Of a stretch of 64,000 nt of DNA, positions 30,357 through 38,425 are shown in pieces; position 1 is the stretch's first letter; each line of letters begins with the position of its first letter. This stretch comes from Jeotgalibacillus malaysiensis (GTDB lineage: Bacteria; Bacillota; Bacilli; Bacillales; Jeotgalibacillaceae). The stretch is taken from the NCBI GenBank assembly GCA_000818095.1, contig CP009417.1, positions 496,001-560,000 on the forward strand, written 5' to 3'. Under the pieces are notes generated by a model, which was given only the letters and a program-made list of their open reading frames with translations, was not told the DNA's origin and searched no databases. The position numbers were made by a program, and so were the translations under genes.

Positions 30357-31853
30357 ATGAAACGAAAAACAATGAACAAACTCGTCGTATTGACAGCGGG
30401 AGCCGTGATGTTAGGTGCAGGCGTGCATCCTGCAGAAACATTGGCGAAAACACCGGTATCACAAACCAAAGTACAGAAGAAAGCCAATACGTTTTACAAG
30501 GTAACGACAACAGCAAATGTCCGTGCAACAGCGAGTATGAAAGCGAAAGTAATTGAATGGGCACCGAAAAATTCGGTCGTCGAATCTCTGGAGAAGCGGG
30601 GACAGTGGGTGAAAGTCAAACAGGACGGGAAAGTGGGATATGTCCATCAAAATTCCTTGAAGAAAATCAACGCCTCGGATGTGGAACAATTCCGGTATCA
30701 ATTTGTGGCTAGTAATCTGAAAGGATTTAAGTCTGTGGGAAATGGGAAATATGTATCGAGTCTGCCCTATGGTGGGGTTGTTATGGTTGAATTTCATGAA
30801 GAGTCTACCGAAAATGTAAGTGTGACCATCTCAAATCCTCGCATGTTTACTTTTACAGATGATACGTCTTATGAGGATGGGATTGAAGAGACATTTGAAC
30901 GATTTGAAATCGCAATTCGAGCACTTTTAGGTGAAAACAGTCCGGATTATAAAGAATTTACGAAAAAGTCTTCTTACTTCCACGGTGAAGAACCTGCAAA
31001 AACATTTAAAGTAGGGAACAGACAAATTCGAATTGACGAGAGTCGTGTCCCTTATGAAACACGAGTGACATTGACCAAGGCGACACTTCCAGTAAAAATG
31101 ACCGCTCGACATGTCGTAGAATCGTCAAACGCTACGAAGCTCAAATCAAAACGAGCGTCTACATCCATTCCAAATGGTACACGGATGATGAAGATTGGGG
31201 AAACCAAAGATGAGCTTTACGTTCAAATTGGGAACAAAACAGGATTTGTGCCAAAGAGAGATATCCTTTCAAAGGTGGATGAAGTGAAAACATCGAATAA
31301 GACATTGTCTAGAGAGCAGATGAACGCCGCCTTAACTAAAGTTAGTCAGCGGGTCAATGATAATCAGTACATCGTCAAAGACGGGAACGAGACAGTGGCT
31401 CAAGTTTCATTCAGTTCTTCTACAAGTCTAACGCCAAAATTAGTGTTGTCTGATGATGTTGTTGAAAAACTGGCAATCAGCAATCTGGATGAATCCTTCG
31501 CATGGTCTAAAAAAGAAATGGATGAGAGCAAAGAAGCTGAAGTTGAGATTATCGATGGCAATGTGACTGTCTCCGTTGGAGAAGTTAAGGATGCGAAAAA
31601 TGAGATTCGTCAAGAATATTTTTACTCAAAAGAGGAAATTATCGAGGCAAAAAGGGTGAGAAAGCTTTTGACGCCGGTTGTCTCCAGTTTTTCGACGATT
31701 CAATTGGGTGATACAAAAGATGGTCGGAGTCTTAAAAATAAAATCTTCTTCGTGAGCCACAATCCGTTGCTTACCGTAAACGGAAAACAACTAATGGTAG
31801 AAATGGTTGAAGATAAAAACGGGGATTTCACGATTGAATATAAACTTCAATAA
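30357..31853 (+). CDS. Secreted SH3b-domain protein of unknown function
   Basis: About 498 aa; one of several consecutive ATGs after GGAAGG starts it. Signal peptide 'NKLVVLTAGAVMLGAGVHPA' with cleavage near 'TLA-KT'. One SH3b domain ('ANVRATASMKAKVIEWAPKN' to 'GKVGYVHQNSL'). The remaining 400 residues, including a second SH3-like stretch ('TRMMKIGETKDELYVQIGNK'), are not recognised. It should be exported and bind the wall. Own promoter and a perfect terminator. Confidence 0.85.
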   Translation: MKRKTMNKLVVLTAGAVMLGAGVHPAETLAKTPVSQTKVQKKANTFYKVTTTANVRATASMKAKVIEWAPKNSVVESLEKRGQWVKVKQDGKVGYVHQNSLKKINASDVEQFRYQFVASNLKGFKSVGNGKYVSSLPYGGVVMVEFHEESTENVSVTISNPRMFTFTDDTSYEDGIEETFERFEIAIRALLGENSPDYKEFTKKSSYFHGEEPAKTFKVGNRQIRIDESRVPYETRVTLTKATLPVKMTARHVVESSNATKLKSKRASTSIPNGTRMMKIGETKDELYVQIGNKTGFVPKRDILSKVDEVKTSNKTLSREQMNAALTKVSQRVNDNQYIVKDGNETVAQVSFSSSTSLTPKLVLSDDVVEKLAISNLDESFAWSKKEMDESKEAEVEIIDGNVTVSVGEVKDAKNEIRQEYFYSKEEIIEAKRVRKLLTPVVSSFSTIQLGDTKDGRSLKNKIFFVSHNPLLTVNGKQLMVEMVEDKNGDFTIEYKLQ

Positions 31854-31855
31854 TA

Positions 31856-31881
31856 AAAAGAGGGCGAATTCGCCCTCTTTT
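31856..31881 (+). terminator. Perfectly palindromic terminator
   Basis: AAAAGAGGGCGAATTCGCCC is the left part of a 26-bp perfect palindrome ending in T run. Confidence 0.9.
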
Positions 31882-31885
31882 CTAT

Positions 31886-31914
31886 TTGACAATAGTCTAA
31901 AATATAGTTATGAT
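31886..31914 (+). promoter_or_regulatory. Palindrome-box promoter
   Basis: TTGACAATAGTCTA (31886-31899, one mismatch), -10 TATGAT (31909-31914), spacer 17. Confidence 0.8.
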
Positions 31915-31937
31915 AAAAGAAAAAAGAGGTGCTTTTA

Positions 31938-32294
31938 ATGACGAGAGAAGAGTATCAAGCGATTCACGATGCCTTGCTTCAAAAAGGATACAAAAGCTTC
32001 ACTAATGAATGGGAGATGAAGAAGGATTCCTTGAGCATGTATGATACAAGCTATCAAAAGCCCGTATGTGATGATAATGGAAAGCGGTATTATGTCACGG
32101 TGGATGCTTATGAAGGGATTTATCCTTCAACGCAACACTGGACACGTTTCTTCACGGCTCGTATTCAATTACGAAAACATGATGGTATGACCGTGGACGT
32201 AAATGTTCACATGGAAACCGTTGAACATATCGAGGAAGCTGAAAAAATGGGTGAACTCTTATTCACGCATGGAGCATTTCCTTATTACGAATAA
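31938..32294 (+). CDS. Hypothetical protein
   Basis: 118 aa from ATG 31938, 8 nt after AAGAGG. Alpha/beta composition ('REEYQAIHDALLQKGYKSF', 'KRYYVTVDAYEG', 'RIQLRKHDGMTVDVNVHM'). No motif recognised. Probably co-transcribed with the K+ channel gene 43 nt downstream, although a hairpin lies between them. Confidence 0.7.
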   Translation: MTREEYQAIHDALLQKGYKSFTNEWEMKKDSLSMYDTSYQKPVCDDNGKRYYVTVDAYEGIYPSTQHWTRFFTARIQLRKHDGMTVDVNVHMETVEHIEEAEKMGELLFTHGAFPYYE

Positions 32295-32297
32295 CAA

Positions 32298-32330
32298 GGA
32301 GAGATGCTTGCTCTCCTATGAAAGGGAGAG
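32298..32330 (+). other. Intergenic hairpin and ribosome site
   Basis: GGAGAG-ATGCTTG-CTCTCC (32298-32316) before AAAGGGAG. The ribosome site of the channel gene follows 7 nt later. Confidence 0.6.
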
Positions 32331-32337
32331 TGGATAT

Positions 32338-33162
32338 ATGCAAGAGGTTACATGGATAGACAAATGGAGAGGGATTCGAGAACAAGAATGGTTCAAAGAA
32401 ATGTTCCGGATGAAAGTGAAAATCACGTATGAAGTGTTTTTGTTTATGCTGGCGTTGATTGCTCTTGCCACATTATTTTCGGACAACGAAGACTATATCT
32501 GGATTGACCGGTTTATTTGGCTTGTCTTCTTCTTAGACGTAGTTGTGCGATTTGTACGTGCTCCGAAGAAATGGCAATTCATTAAAGAAAATCCGCTCGA
32601 TATCATTGTAGCCATTCCCTTAGACGCCATTTTTCAATCCGCAAAAATTCTCCGTATCTTCCGATTGATTCGAATTATTTTGATTGCGACTCGATTCATG
32701 AACCCGATTTATCAAATCATTAGAGAGAATAAACTGGAAAGAACTATTTCATTTGCATTAGTTCTAATATTTATTGTATCGATTCCTGTTAATTTAGTGG
32801 AACCAGATATCCAGAACTACGGCGATGCAGTATGGTGGAGTATTGTCACGATGACAACCGTTGGATATGGAGACATCTCTCCCTCAACTGGACTAGGGCG
32901 AACACTCGCCGTCATCCTGATGATTGTCGGGATTGGAATCATCGGGGTCGTGACAGGTTCCATTGCTTCGTATCTCATTGGGCACAAACAGGATTCAGAA
33001 GATGACGATGTAAAGTATATTGAGTCAAAATTAAAGAATCCAAAGGAATGGACAGAACAGGATACCTTAATTATGAAAACGATGATTGATATTTTATATG
33101 AAAAGAATCAAGATAAGGATTCTATCGTCAAAATAGAAGGTACACAAAAAAGAACCGGGTAA
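32338..33162 (+). CDS. Voltage-gated-type potassium channel
   Basis: 274 aa from ATG 32338. Six-segment layout: S1-S3 within 30-100, an S4-like basic helix 'AKILRIFRLIRIILIATR' (102-119), S5, a pore loop with the selectivity filter 'TTVGYGD' (173-179), S6 'ILMIVGIGIIGVVTGSIA', and a 50-residue cytoplasmic tail with no RCK/TrkA domain. Matches bacterial VIC-superfamily K+ channels. Role on this element unknown; could adjust membrane potential. Confidence 0.93.
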   Translation: MQEVTWIDKWRGIREQEWFKEMFRMKVKITYEVFLFMLALIALATLFSDNEDYIWIDRFIWLVFFLDVVVRFVRAPKKWQFIKENPLDIIVAIPLDAIFQSAKILRIFRLIRIILIATRFMNPIYQIIRENKLERTISFALVLIFIVSIPVNLVEPDIQNYGDAVWWSIVTMTTVGYGDISPSTGLGRTLAVILMIVGIGIIGVVTGSIASYLIGHKQDSEDDDVKYIESKLKNPKEWTEQDTLIMKTMIDILYEKNQDKDSIVKIEGTQKRTG

Positions 33163-33174
33163 ACGGTTCTTTTC
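33147..33174 (+). terminator. Terminator containing the channel stop codon
   Basis: AAGAACCG-GGTAAA-CGGTTCTT plus T run; the TAA is in the loop. Confidence 0.85.
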
Positions 33175-33181
33175 TATGTGT

Positions 33182-33373
33182 TTATGAACTTTTACCTGGC
33201 TGATGAGCAAGCTCTTTTGCCATCTGTTGATAAAGAGATTCTGAGATGAACTTCCACTGGATGTTGTCCCCTGATTTGAACCCCATACGAAATGTACCCG
33301 TGTTTGTATCATGCGTAATTCGTACAAATCCGTTTTCTGCTTGTAGTACGACAAATCCTGGTTGCTTTTTCAT
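33182..33373 (-). CDS. Small hypothetical protein
   Basis: 63 aa, beta-rich N-terminal part ('GFVVLQAENGFVRITHD', 'FRMGFKSGDNIQWKF'). Good ribosome site and the hairpin/TGCATAGCATA upstream layout support it as real. No family recognised. Confidence 0.65.
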   Translation of the reverse strand: MKKQPGFVVLQAENGFVRITHDTNTGTFRMGFKSGDNIQWKFISESLYQQMAKELAHQPGKSS

Positions 33374-33389
33374 ATTGAAACTCTCCCTT

Positions 33390-33444
33390 TAAAATAAATT
33401 GTCCTTGTGGACGCCTGTTGCTGTGCTTGCTCATATGCTATGCA
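33390..33444 (-). promoter_or_regulatory. TGCATAGCATA element and leader hairpin, minus strand
   Basis: TGCATAGCATA (33444-33434 on minus), then GTCC-ACAA-GGAC (33412-33401), then AATTTATTTTAAAGGGAG. Confidence 0.65.
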
Positions 33445-33552
33445 GGGTTCATTATATTTATTTCCAATAAGCTAGAAATGATAAAGAAGGAACAGCGGAA
33501 CTATCATATGGAAATACAATAAACTAGGGATTCCACGGAAAGGGGAATGAAA

Positions 33553-33999
33553 ATGGCAAGAGGATTCGATTATACAACAACATTAGGGGTTTGCTGGTCG
33601 AAAGAGGAGAATGACTGGAAGATTTACTTCCCACGAAAGCCGGATGGCTGGTATATCTATAGCATCATCTCCGATAAGTTCTTTCAAAATTTCTTGAAGG
33701 AACTTGAAGAAGCAGGGTATGACCTCAAAACATTACGTTTTAGCATTCGGAGAAAAGAATTAGGGTTACCCAAACGCTCCAATAGCTTTGACTACTCCAC
33801 GACATTAGGCGTCTGCTGGTCGAAACAGATGAAAGACTGGCGAATTTTCTATCCGTCCAAATCGGATGGGTGGATACTGCACGATTTCATTAAGGGATTG
33901 AGCCTGGAATGTTTGATGGAAGATTTAGTTGAACGAGGGTATGAGCCTGAGACCTTTAAGCTGTGGGTGAAAAAGATAGACAAGGATTCGGAAGGGTGA
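33553..33999 (+). CDS. Protein of two tandem 65-residue repeats
   Basis: 148 aa from ATG 33553 (8 nt after AAAGGGG). The two halves are direct copies: 'FDYTTTLGVCWSKEENDWKI' near residue 5 and 'FDYSTTLGVCWSKQMKDWRI' near 80, each followed by 'FPRKPDGW'/'YPSKSDGW' and a helix. An internal duplication of an unrecognised small domain, with conserved Cys and Trp. Monocistronic. Confidence 0.75.
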   Translation: MARGFDYTTTLGVCWSKEENDWKIYFPRKPDGWYIYSIISDKFFQNFLKELEEAGYDLKTLRFSIRRKELGLPKRSNSFDYSTTLGVCWSKQMKDWRIFYPSKSDGWILHDFIKGLSLECLMEDLVERGYEPETFKLWVKKIDKDSEG

Positions 34000-34062
34000 T
34001 AGAATCATCTCAACGATACGCTCGTCGGTCATGGATACAAACCGTCACTTGACGTGCTTGAA

Positions 34063-34093
34063 GCGAGATGTGGGAAACCACTCTCGTTTTTCT
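34063..34093 (+). terminator. Intrinsic terminator
   Basis: CGAGATGTGG-GAAA-CCACTCTCG plus T run, 65 nt after the stop. Confidence 0.8.
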
Positions 34094-34109
34094 TTCGTTC
34101 TCAAACAAT

Positions 34110-34165
34110 TTGACAATAGTCAATTATTATCCCATAATGAATCTAAAGATAGAGGAAAGAGGGGG
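34110..34165 (+). promoter_or_regulatory. Promoter box plus leader hairpin
   Basis: Perfect TTGACAATAGTCAA (34110-34123), -10 CATAAT (34133-34138, 17 bp), TCTA-AAGA-TAGA (34142-34153), ribosome site GAGGGG. Confidence 0.75.
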
Positions 34166-34170
34166 ATAAG

Positions 34171-34731
34171 ATGCAACGAATACTTTCAATTTTAATGATG
34201 TCTCTCACGATTTGTGCAGTAGCAGGTCTTTTCTGGTTGCAGAATACATTGAGTGAAAACAAACAGGAGTATGGCAATCATTTAATGATTCGACATGGAC
34301 AAGAGTTCGATGTGAAAGCAGGATATGATTGGGAGACGATGCAGTTTGCCGGTTCATTTAAAGATGAAAAAGGGGAGTCCTATCGAGTTGAAAAATATAA
34401 GGATGGAACGTTTTATGATGACTACCTTGTTCGAACCTGGGTAAGTGATTATACGGAGATGTTTGAGGAAGAGCTTGAAGAAAAAGACATTTCAGTGAAG
34501 CGTGTCGAAATTCAAGTTCCGAAGAGTGTGGATACAATATTGTTCGGAGATGACGTTCTCTGGAATGGGAATGTGGATTTAAAGACTGCACTAGAAGAGG
34601 GACTTGAGAAGAAGATGGTTGTCACAGTATCACTAAATGATTCGATTGAAGAAGAAAAGCTAGTCAACATGTTTGAAGGTAAATATAAAGATATCAAGAT
34701 TGAGGCAGATAAAAAAGAACCTATTGAATAG
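34171..34731 (+). CDS. Membrane-anchored or exported hypothetical protein
   Basis: 186 aa. N-terminal hydrophobic segment 'ILSILMMSLTICAVAGLFWL' without a clear cleavage site, then a soluble acidic part ('EEELEEKDISVKRVEIQVPK'). No family recognised. The stop codon lies in the terminator hairpin. Confidence 0.7.
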   Translation: MQRILSILMMSLTICAVAGLFWLQNTLSENKQEYGNHLMIRHGQEFDVKAGYDWETMQFAGSFKDEKGESYRVEKYKDGTFYDDYLVRTWVSDYTEMFEEELEEKDISVKRVEIQVPKSVDTILFGDDVLWNGNVDLKTALEEGLEKKMVVTVSLNDSIEEEKLVNMFEGKYKDIKIEADKKEPIE

Positions 34732-34741
34732 GTTCTTTTTG
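34711..34741 (+). terminator. Terminator containing the stop codon
   Basis: AAAGAACCTATT-GAATAGGTTCTTT with T run. Confidence 0.85.
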
Positions 34742-34746
34742 TTTGC

Positions 34747-35232
34747 TTATTTTTTATCGGCAATAAATGCTTCAGCATCTTCATTTGTCCAGGTGTTCAT
34801 CCCGATGGATTCCGGAAGCTCTTTGATGATGGTATCTCCCTGTACATAAATAGCGAAGTATCCATCACTCGCCTCATAGAAGTAGATATCTGCTTTGTAT
34901 TCGTTGACGCCATCACCTGCAAGGGCAACATCTTTTACGACATGGTCTGGCTCTGTCAGCCCAACCTCATCAAGTTTTCCTTGGTATTCGGAGTAAGAGT
35001 CATACGTCTTCATGACATTCGTCAGTTCCTGAGCCGTTGGGACAGGGGGCATCATGCTATCCTCCATTTCTTCTTCTACTTCTTTAGTCTGAGGTTCACT
35101 TACAGTAACAGGGGTTTCTTTTACGACCTCTTCTTTCACTTCCGGTTCTTTCTCCTGTTTTGTTGTGCAAGCTCCTAACATGCTTGCAGTCAACACGATG
35201 GCACTGGCTACCAGTAACGATTTTGTTTTCAA
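34747..35232 (-). CDS. Lipoprotein of unknown function
   Basis: 161 aa, TTG start after AAGGAG. Lipobox 'ASMLGAC' (Cys about residue 22) marks lipid anchoring on the outer membrane face of the cytoplasmic membrane. A Glu/Thr/Pro-rich linker follows, then a beta-rich domain ('VNEYKADIYFYEASDGYFAI'). Preceded by a TGCATAGCATAA element. Family not recognised. Confidence 0.85.
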   Translation of the reverse strand: MKTKSLLVASAIVLTASMLGACTTKQEKEPEVKEEVVKETPVTVSEPQTKEVEEEMEDSMMPPVPTAQELTNVMKTYDSYSEYQGKLDEVGLTEPDHVVKDVALAGDGVNEYKADIYFYEASDGYFAIYVQGDTIIKELPESIGMNTWTNEDAEAFIADKK

Positions 35233-35258
35233 ACTATCATCTCCTTATACGTGATACC

Positions 35259-35270
35259 TTATGCTATGCA
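35259..35270 (-). promoter_or_regulatory. TGCATAGCATAA element
   Basis: On the minus strand, about 35 nt before the lipoprotein start. Confidence 0.5.
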
Positions 35271-35285
35271 ACAATCATAAGAATA

Positions 35286-35312
35286 CAAAAGACCCACCAT
35301 GATGGTGAGTCC
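35286..35312 (-). terminator. Terminator of the 3D-domain gene
   Basis: GACTCACCATCATGGTGGGT stem with U tract on the minus strand. Confidence 0.8.
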
Positions 35313-35318
35313 TGTTTG

Positions 35319-35984
35319 TTATCGTTTCACATAGACCGGTACATTTTTATATGTTTTGCGTCCGAATTTGATGGCTTGGGCATAACTAGGGAATGCCACA
35401 TCAATGCGAATCTTATTTGTTCCGAGTCTCTTAATCGCACCGCCACGGTCATACACCGTCAATTGTTTGACCCCTAATTGTTTTTCAATAGAAGGGATGT
35501 CCACAATTGAACCAAATGGAATTTCACGTGGAGCGGCTGTATAGCCGACCTGTAGTTTTCGTCCAGAAGCCGTGATGTTAGCTCCATGGTTAAACGTATA
35601 AGCCGTCACTTCAACATCCATCGTTTTTTTGATGTATTGACTTGAAGCAATACTAGAGGTTGAACCTTTCTTCATTGTTGACCCAACTCGTTTTAAATAT
35701 TTTGCACTCGCATACCCCGTTTTCCCTTCGTATTTCACTTTGTACCATCCGTTGTGGCTCGATACATATTGAACAACTCCACCTTTTGGAATCGTCAAAA
35801 TTCGCTTGTTCTTGACCGAAGCTCCTGTGCGTAGATTTAACGCATCCGTGGTTTCGTACTTCTTAACAGAAGCCGCCTCAGCAACGAGCGATTCTGATGG
35901 CATTGCCATCGTGGTAACACCAAATGTGGCAACAGCCAATCCTAATGTCCATTGTTTCACCTTTTTTGAAAATGTTGTTTCCAT
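35319..35984 (-). CDS. Secreted SH3b + 3D-domain wall protein
   Basis: 221 aa from ATG ('METTF'), 9 nt after CAGGGAG. Signal peptide ending near 'VAEAA-S'; one SH3b domain ('ALNLRTGASVKNKRILTIPK' to 'GYASAKYL'); then a 3D (double-psi barrel) domain: 'VTAYTFNHGANITASGRKLQ', 'AAPREIPFGSIVDIP', 'VYDRGGAIKRLGTNKIRIDV'. Resembles YocH/YorM-type wall-active proteins with MltA-like catalytic barrels (Asp in 'YDRGG' and 'RIDV'). Acts on peptidoglycan outside the cell. Confidence 0.92.
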   Translation of the reverse strand: METTFSKKVKQWTLGLAVATFGVTTMAMPSESLVAEAASVKKYETTDALNLRTGASVKNKRILTIPKGGVVQYVSSHNGWYKVKYEGKTGYASAKYLKRVGSTMKKGSTSSIASSQYIKKTMDVEVTAYTFNHGANITASGRKLQVGYTAAPREIPFGSIVDIPSIEKQLGVKQLTVYDRGGAIKRLGTNKIRIDVAFPSYAQAIKFGRKTYKNVPVYVKR

Positions 35985-36140
35985 TTTATCATCTCCCTGT
36001 TTCTTCAAAATTTATTTATCTGCCAAAAACATAAGTGTCATATTCATAAACCTGTTCTACTCCAGGGTTTTTTCGAAAAGTCGGGTGTTACAGAAATGTA
36101 AAGTCGAGGTCATCAAACTGTAATATACCTAGAAAGCACG

Positions 36141-36166
36141 AAAGAGAGTGGATATCCACTCTCTTA
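36141..36166 (-). terminator. Terminator of the PH-domain gene
   Basis: Perfect AAGAGAGTGGATATCCACTC-type palindrome directly after the stop on the minus strand. Confidence 0.8.
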
Positions 36167-36167
36167 C

Positions 36168-36791
36168 TTAGTTGTTGATATATTTTTCAAATACGTCTCC
36201 GTAGTCCGTGCGTAAGTTCGCCTGGTGTTGTTCTTTCATGAACTCGAAAGTTGAATTTCGAATCGCTTCAAAGTCTGATACAACGCCTGAACCTTGTCCT
36301 GCTGACATACCTGCTCGTTCCAGATAGCGTGAAGCTAACTCCTGAGACTGAACAGCATAGTTCATTTTGGCTTTATTTTGGTCTTGAATGACAGAAATTT
36401 TATAGAGAGCTTTATACAAGTCTTTCAACTTGTCGAGCTGATTTTTATCAACATCAATGCTGAAGGACTCTCCGCCAATCGTGAATTTTAATTCGACATC
36501 TAAATCGACTGTTCCAGCCGTTTCAAGTTGTACCTGGTCAATCGCTTCGTAGTAATAATCATAACGGCTTAAAAGACGTTTTGACGAAACTGCTGATTCT
36601 CCATCCAAATGGATGAGTGCTAAGTTTGTGAAGCAATACTCGTCCGTTTTACTCTTAATCACAAAGTAAATCTTTTCATTGTCTTCATTCAAAATGTAAT
36701 CATCTACATCTGCATGACTGAATTGTTCAGGAGTTAAAATTTTCCCGATATCACTTAATCCCAATAAATCTGAACCTAATTTTTTAAACAT
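36168..36791 (-). CDS. Bacterial PH-domain protein (bPH_1)
   Basis: 207 aa. The first 120 residues match bPH_1 (PF08000): 'MFKKLGSDLLGLSDIGKILT', 'DDYILNEDNEKIYFVIKSKT', 'DEYCFTNLALIHLDGESAVS', 'KRLLSRYDYYYEAI'. Found in Bacillus YvbH/YozO-type proteins; role poorly known, possibly phospholipid- or stress-related. The C-terminal 85 residues are helical. Monocistronic. Confidence 0.9.
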   Translation of the reverse strand: MFKKLGSDLLGLSDIGKILTPEQFSHADVDDYILNEDNEKIYFVIKSKTDEYCFTNLALIHLDGESAVSSKRLLSRYDYYYEAIDQVQLETAGTVDLDVELKFTIGGESFSIDVDKNQLDKLKDLYKALYKISVIQDQNKAKMNYAVQSQELASRYLERAGMSAGQGSGVVSDFEAIRNSTFEFMKEQHQANLRTDYGDVFEKYINN

Positions 36792-36908
36792 CTAACGAAC
36801 CATCTCCTCTAATTGTTTGTTTCATAGTCATTTGACCATGTTCTCTCATGATAGTGTTCTTGGAAGTGGTTTATTCCTGAACCTCATGACTATACTCTAA
36901 ACTAAATA

Positions 36909-37000
36909 TTGACTATTGTCAACGTTTAAGACATACTGAATATGCATAGCATATAGAGTTAGTAAAAAATGGCGTGTCTAATTGACACAATCTAAGGAGG
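36909..37000 (+). promoter_or_regulatory. Box promoter, TGCATAGCATA element and leader hairpin of RNA ligase gene
   Basis: Perfect TTGACTATTGTCAA (36909-36922) with -10 CATACT (36932-36937, 17 bp); TGCATAGCATA (36943-36953); hairpin GTGTC-TAATT-GACAC (36974-36988); AAGGAGG (36994-37000). The only upstream region carrying both kinds of element. Confidence 0.75.
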
Positions 37001-37007
37001 AAATATG

Positions 37008-38330
37008 ATGAAAATGTTACAAGTGGATACACGTTTAGAAGATGCGATTGTTTTGCATAAGAAGTTGACGTTGTTGGTTAAAAGTTTAGTGGAAGAGATG
37101 CTCGAAAAACCATTTAAGGAATATGGACGTTTTGATATGTTTGAACTTCGAAACGTTCTGACAGAAGAAAATGTGACACCATTCCTAGAATCTCACAGAG
37201 AACTTTGGGAGCCGATTCATGAAGCTGTTGCAGACCCATCCCTACACGGTGAAACACTCTTCATTAAACTCTTTCAAAAGATAAATGTTCATCTTCATAA
37301 AGTAGACGGGAAGTTCTTTGTTCAGCTCGATTACTCCAAAACAATCGGTCGCTGGTGGAACGTCCTCAGCGAGAACAGCCGTGGTATCGTCTACAGTTAC
37401 CCGGAGATGGAAGTCCTCTCCCTACCATTCCACAAATTTTATAACCTCAACGAACGTCCGCAAACACAACTACACGAATTAAACCTCAATCAACCTATTC
37501 ACATTATGGAAAAGTTAGATGGCAGTATGATTCACGTCTTTGAACATGATGGCGAGTTATATACGGCAACACGAGGAGCCATTGATGGATTTGAGTTCAA
37601 CAACAAAGCTAAACATCATCTCTTAACGACTACGAATGTCGATACCGTCCGTTCTTTCATTCAAGAAGGATATACACCGATTTTTGAGCTGTTGCTTCAA
37701 GAAGGTGATGAGAATGCTCTTATCGTGAAATATGAGAAGGAAGAACTCCGTCTTATTGCTGTCCGTGACCGTAATACCGGACACTATGTACACCCAACAG
37801 AAGTGGAAGAAATGGCGAATCAACTTGGTGTGAAGTCAGCCGTTTTCTACCACGGAATGACTTTGGGTAATGCCATTGCCGAACAAAAGCATGTGAAAAA
37901 CATGGAAGGATGGGTCATTTATTTTGAAGACGGTACGATGTTAAAGGTCAAGGCAGAAGAATATTTAAGTCTCCTTCGACCAAAATCACTCGATACGAAA
38001 TTCAAAACGAAACCACACCTTCTTGCTCCAACGGTTTTCAAACTAATGGAAGAAAATAAGTTGGACGATGTTCTCGCAAACATGGGCAATGAAGAGACGA
38101 AAAAAGAAATGGAAGAAATGGAAGATAAAATCGTTGCCATTCAAGAGGCATGGCACTCTGAGGCACGTGCTCTTTATGAGCGTCACTATAGTGAAAATCG
38201 TGGCGATTTTGCCCGTGCGGTTCTAGCGGAAAAACCAGAAAAGATTGTACAAACGATGGTGTTTGGCATGATGTCTGGTTCTACTGTGCAAATCAAGTGG
38301 GAACATATCGAATCGGCTTTAAATGGCTGA
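37008..38330 (+). CDS. T4 RNA ligase 1 (Rnl1)-family RNA ligase
   Basis: 440 aa from ATG 37008. Rnl1-family blocks: 'SENSRGIVYSYPEMEVLSLP' and 'FHKFYNLNE' upstream of motif I 'IMEKLDGSM' with the adenylated Lys169; motif III-like 'TPIFELLL'; motif IV 'EGWVIYF'; motif V 'LKVKAEEYL'. ATP-dependent joining of 3'-OH and 5'-phosphate RNA ends, in phage T4 used to rejoin cleaved tRNA. No polynucleotide kinase-phosphatase is in the window, but an HD hydrolase of CCA type and a metallophosphoesterase could heal ends. Confidence 0.92.
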   Translation: MKMLQVDTRLEDAIVLHKKLTLLVKSLVEEMLEKPFKEYGRFDMFELRNVLTEENVTPFLESHRELWEPIHEAVADPSLHGETLFIKLFQKINVHLHKVDGKFFVQLDYSKTIGRWWNVLSENSRGIVYSYPEMEVLSLPFHKFYNLNERPQTQLHELNLNQPIHIMEKLDGSMIHVFEHDGELYTATRGAIDGFEFNNKAKHHLLTTTNVDTVRSFIQEGYTPIFELLLQEGDENALIVKYEKEELRLIAVRDRNTGHYVHPTEVEEMANQLGVKSAVFYHGMTLGNAIAEQKHVKNMEGWVIYFEDGTMLKVKAEEYLSLLRPKSLDTKFKTKPHLLAPTVFKLMEENKLDDVLANMGNEETKKEMEEMEDKIVAIQEAWHSEARALYERHYSENRGDFARAVLAEKPEKIVQTMVFGMMSGSTVQIKWEHIESALNG

Positions 38331-38377
38331 TGAACGTCTTCTCATTCTAATAGAATAGTGAAAACAAAAAACAGGTA

Positions 38378-38401
38378 CCGGGTCTTCATTGTAAGACCTG
38401 G
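38378..38401 (+). terminator. Hairpin between RNA ligase and YitT genes
   Basis: CCGGGTCTT-CATTGT-AAGACCTGG followed by TTTTAC; may end the ligase transcript and also sits before the AAAGGAG of the next gene. Confidence 0.6.
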
Positions 38402-38425
38402 TTTTACTTGAAAGGAGAAGGGACA

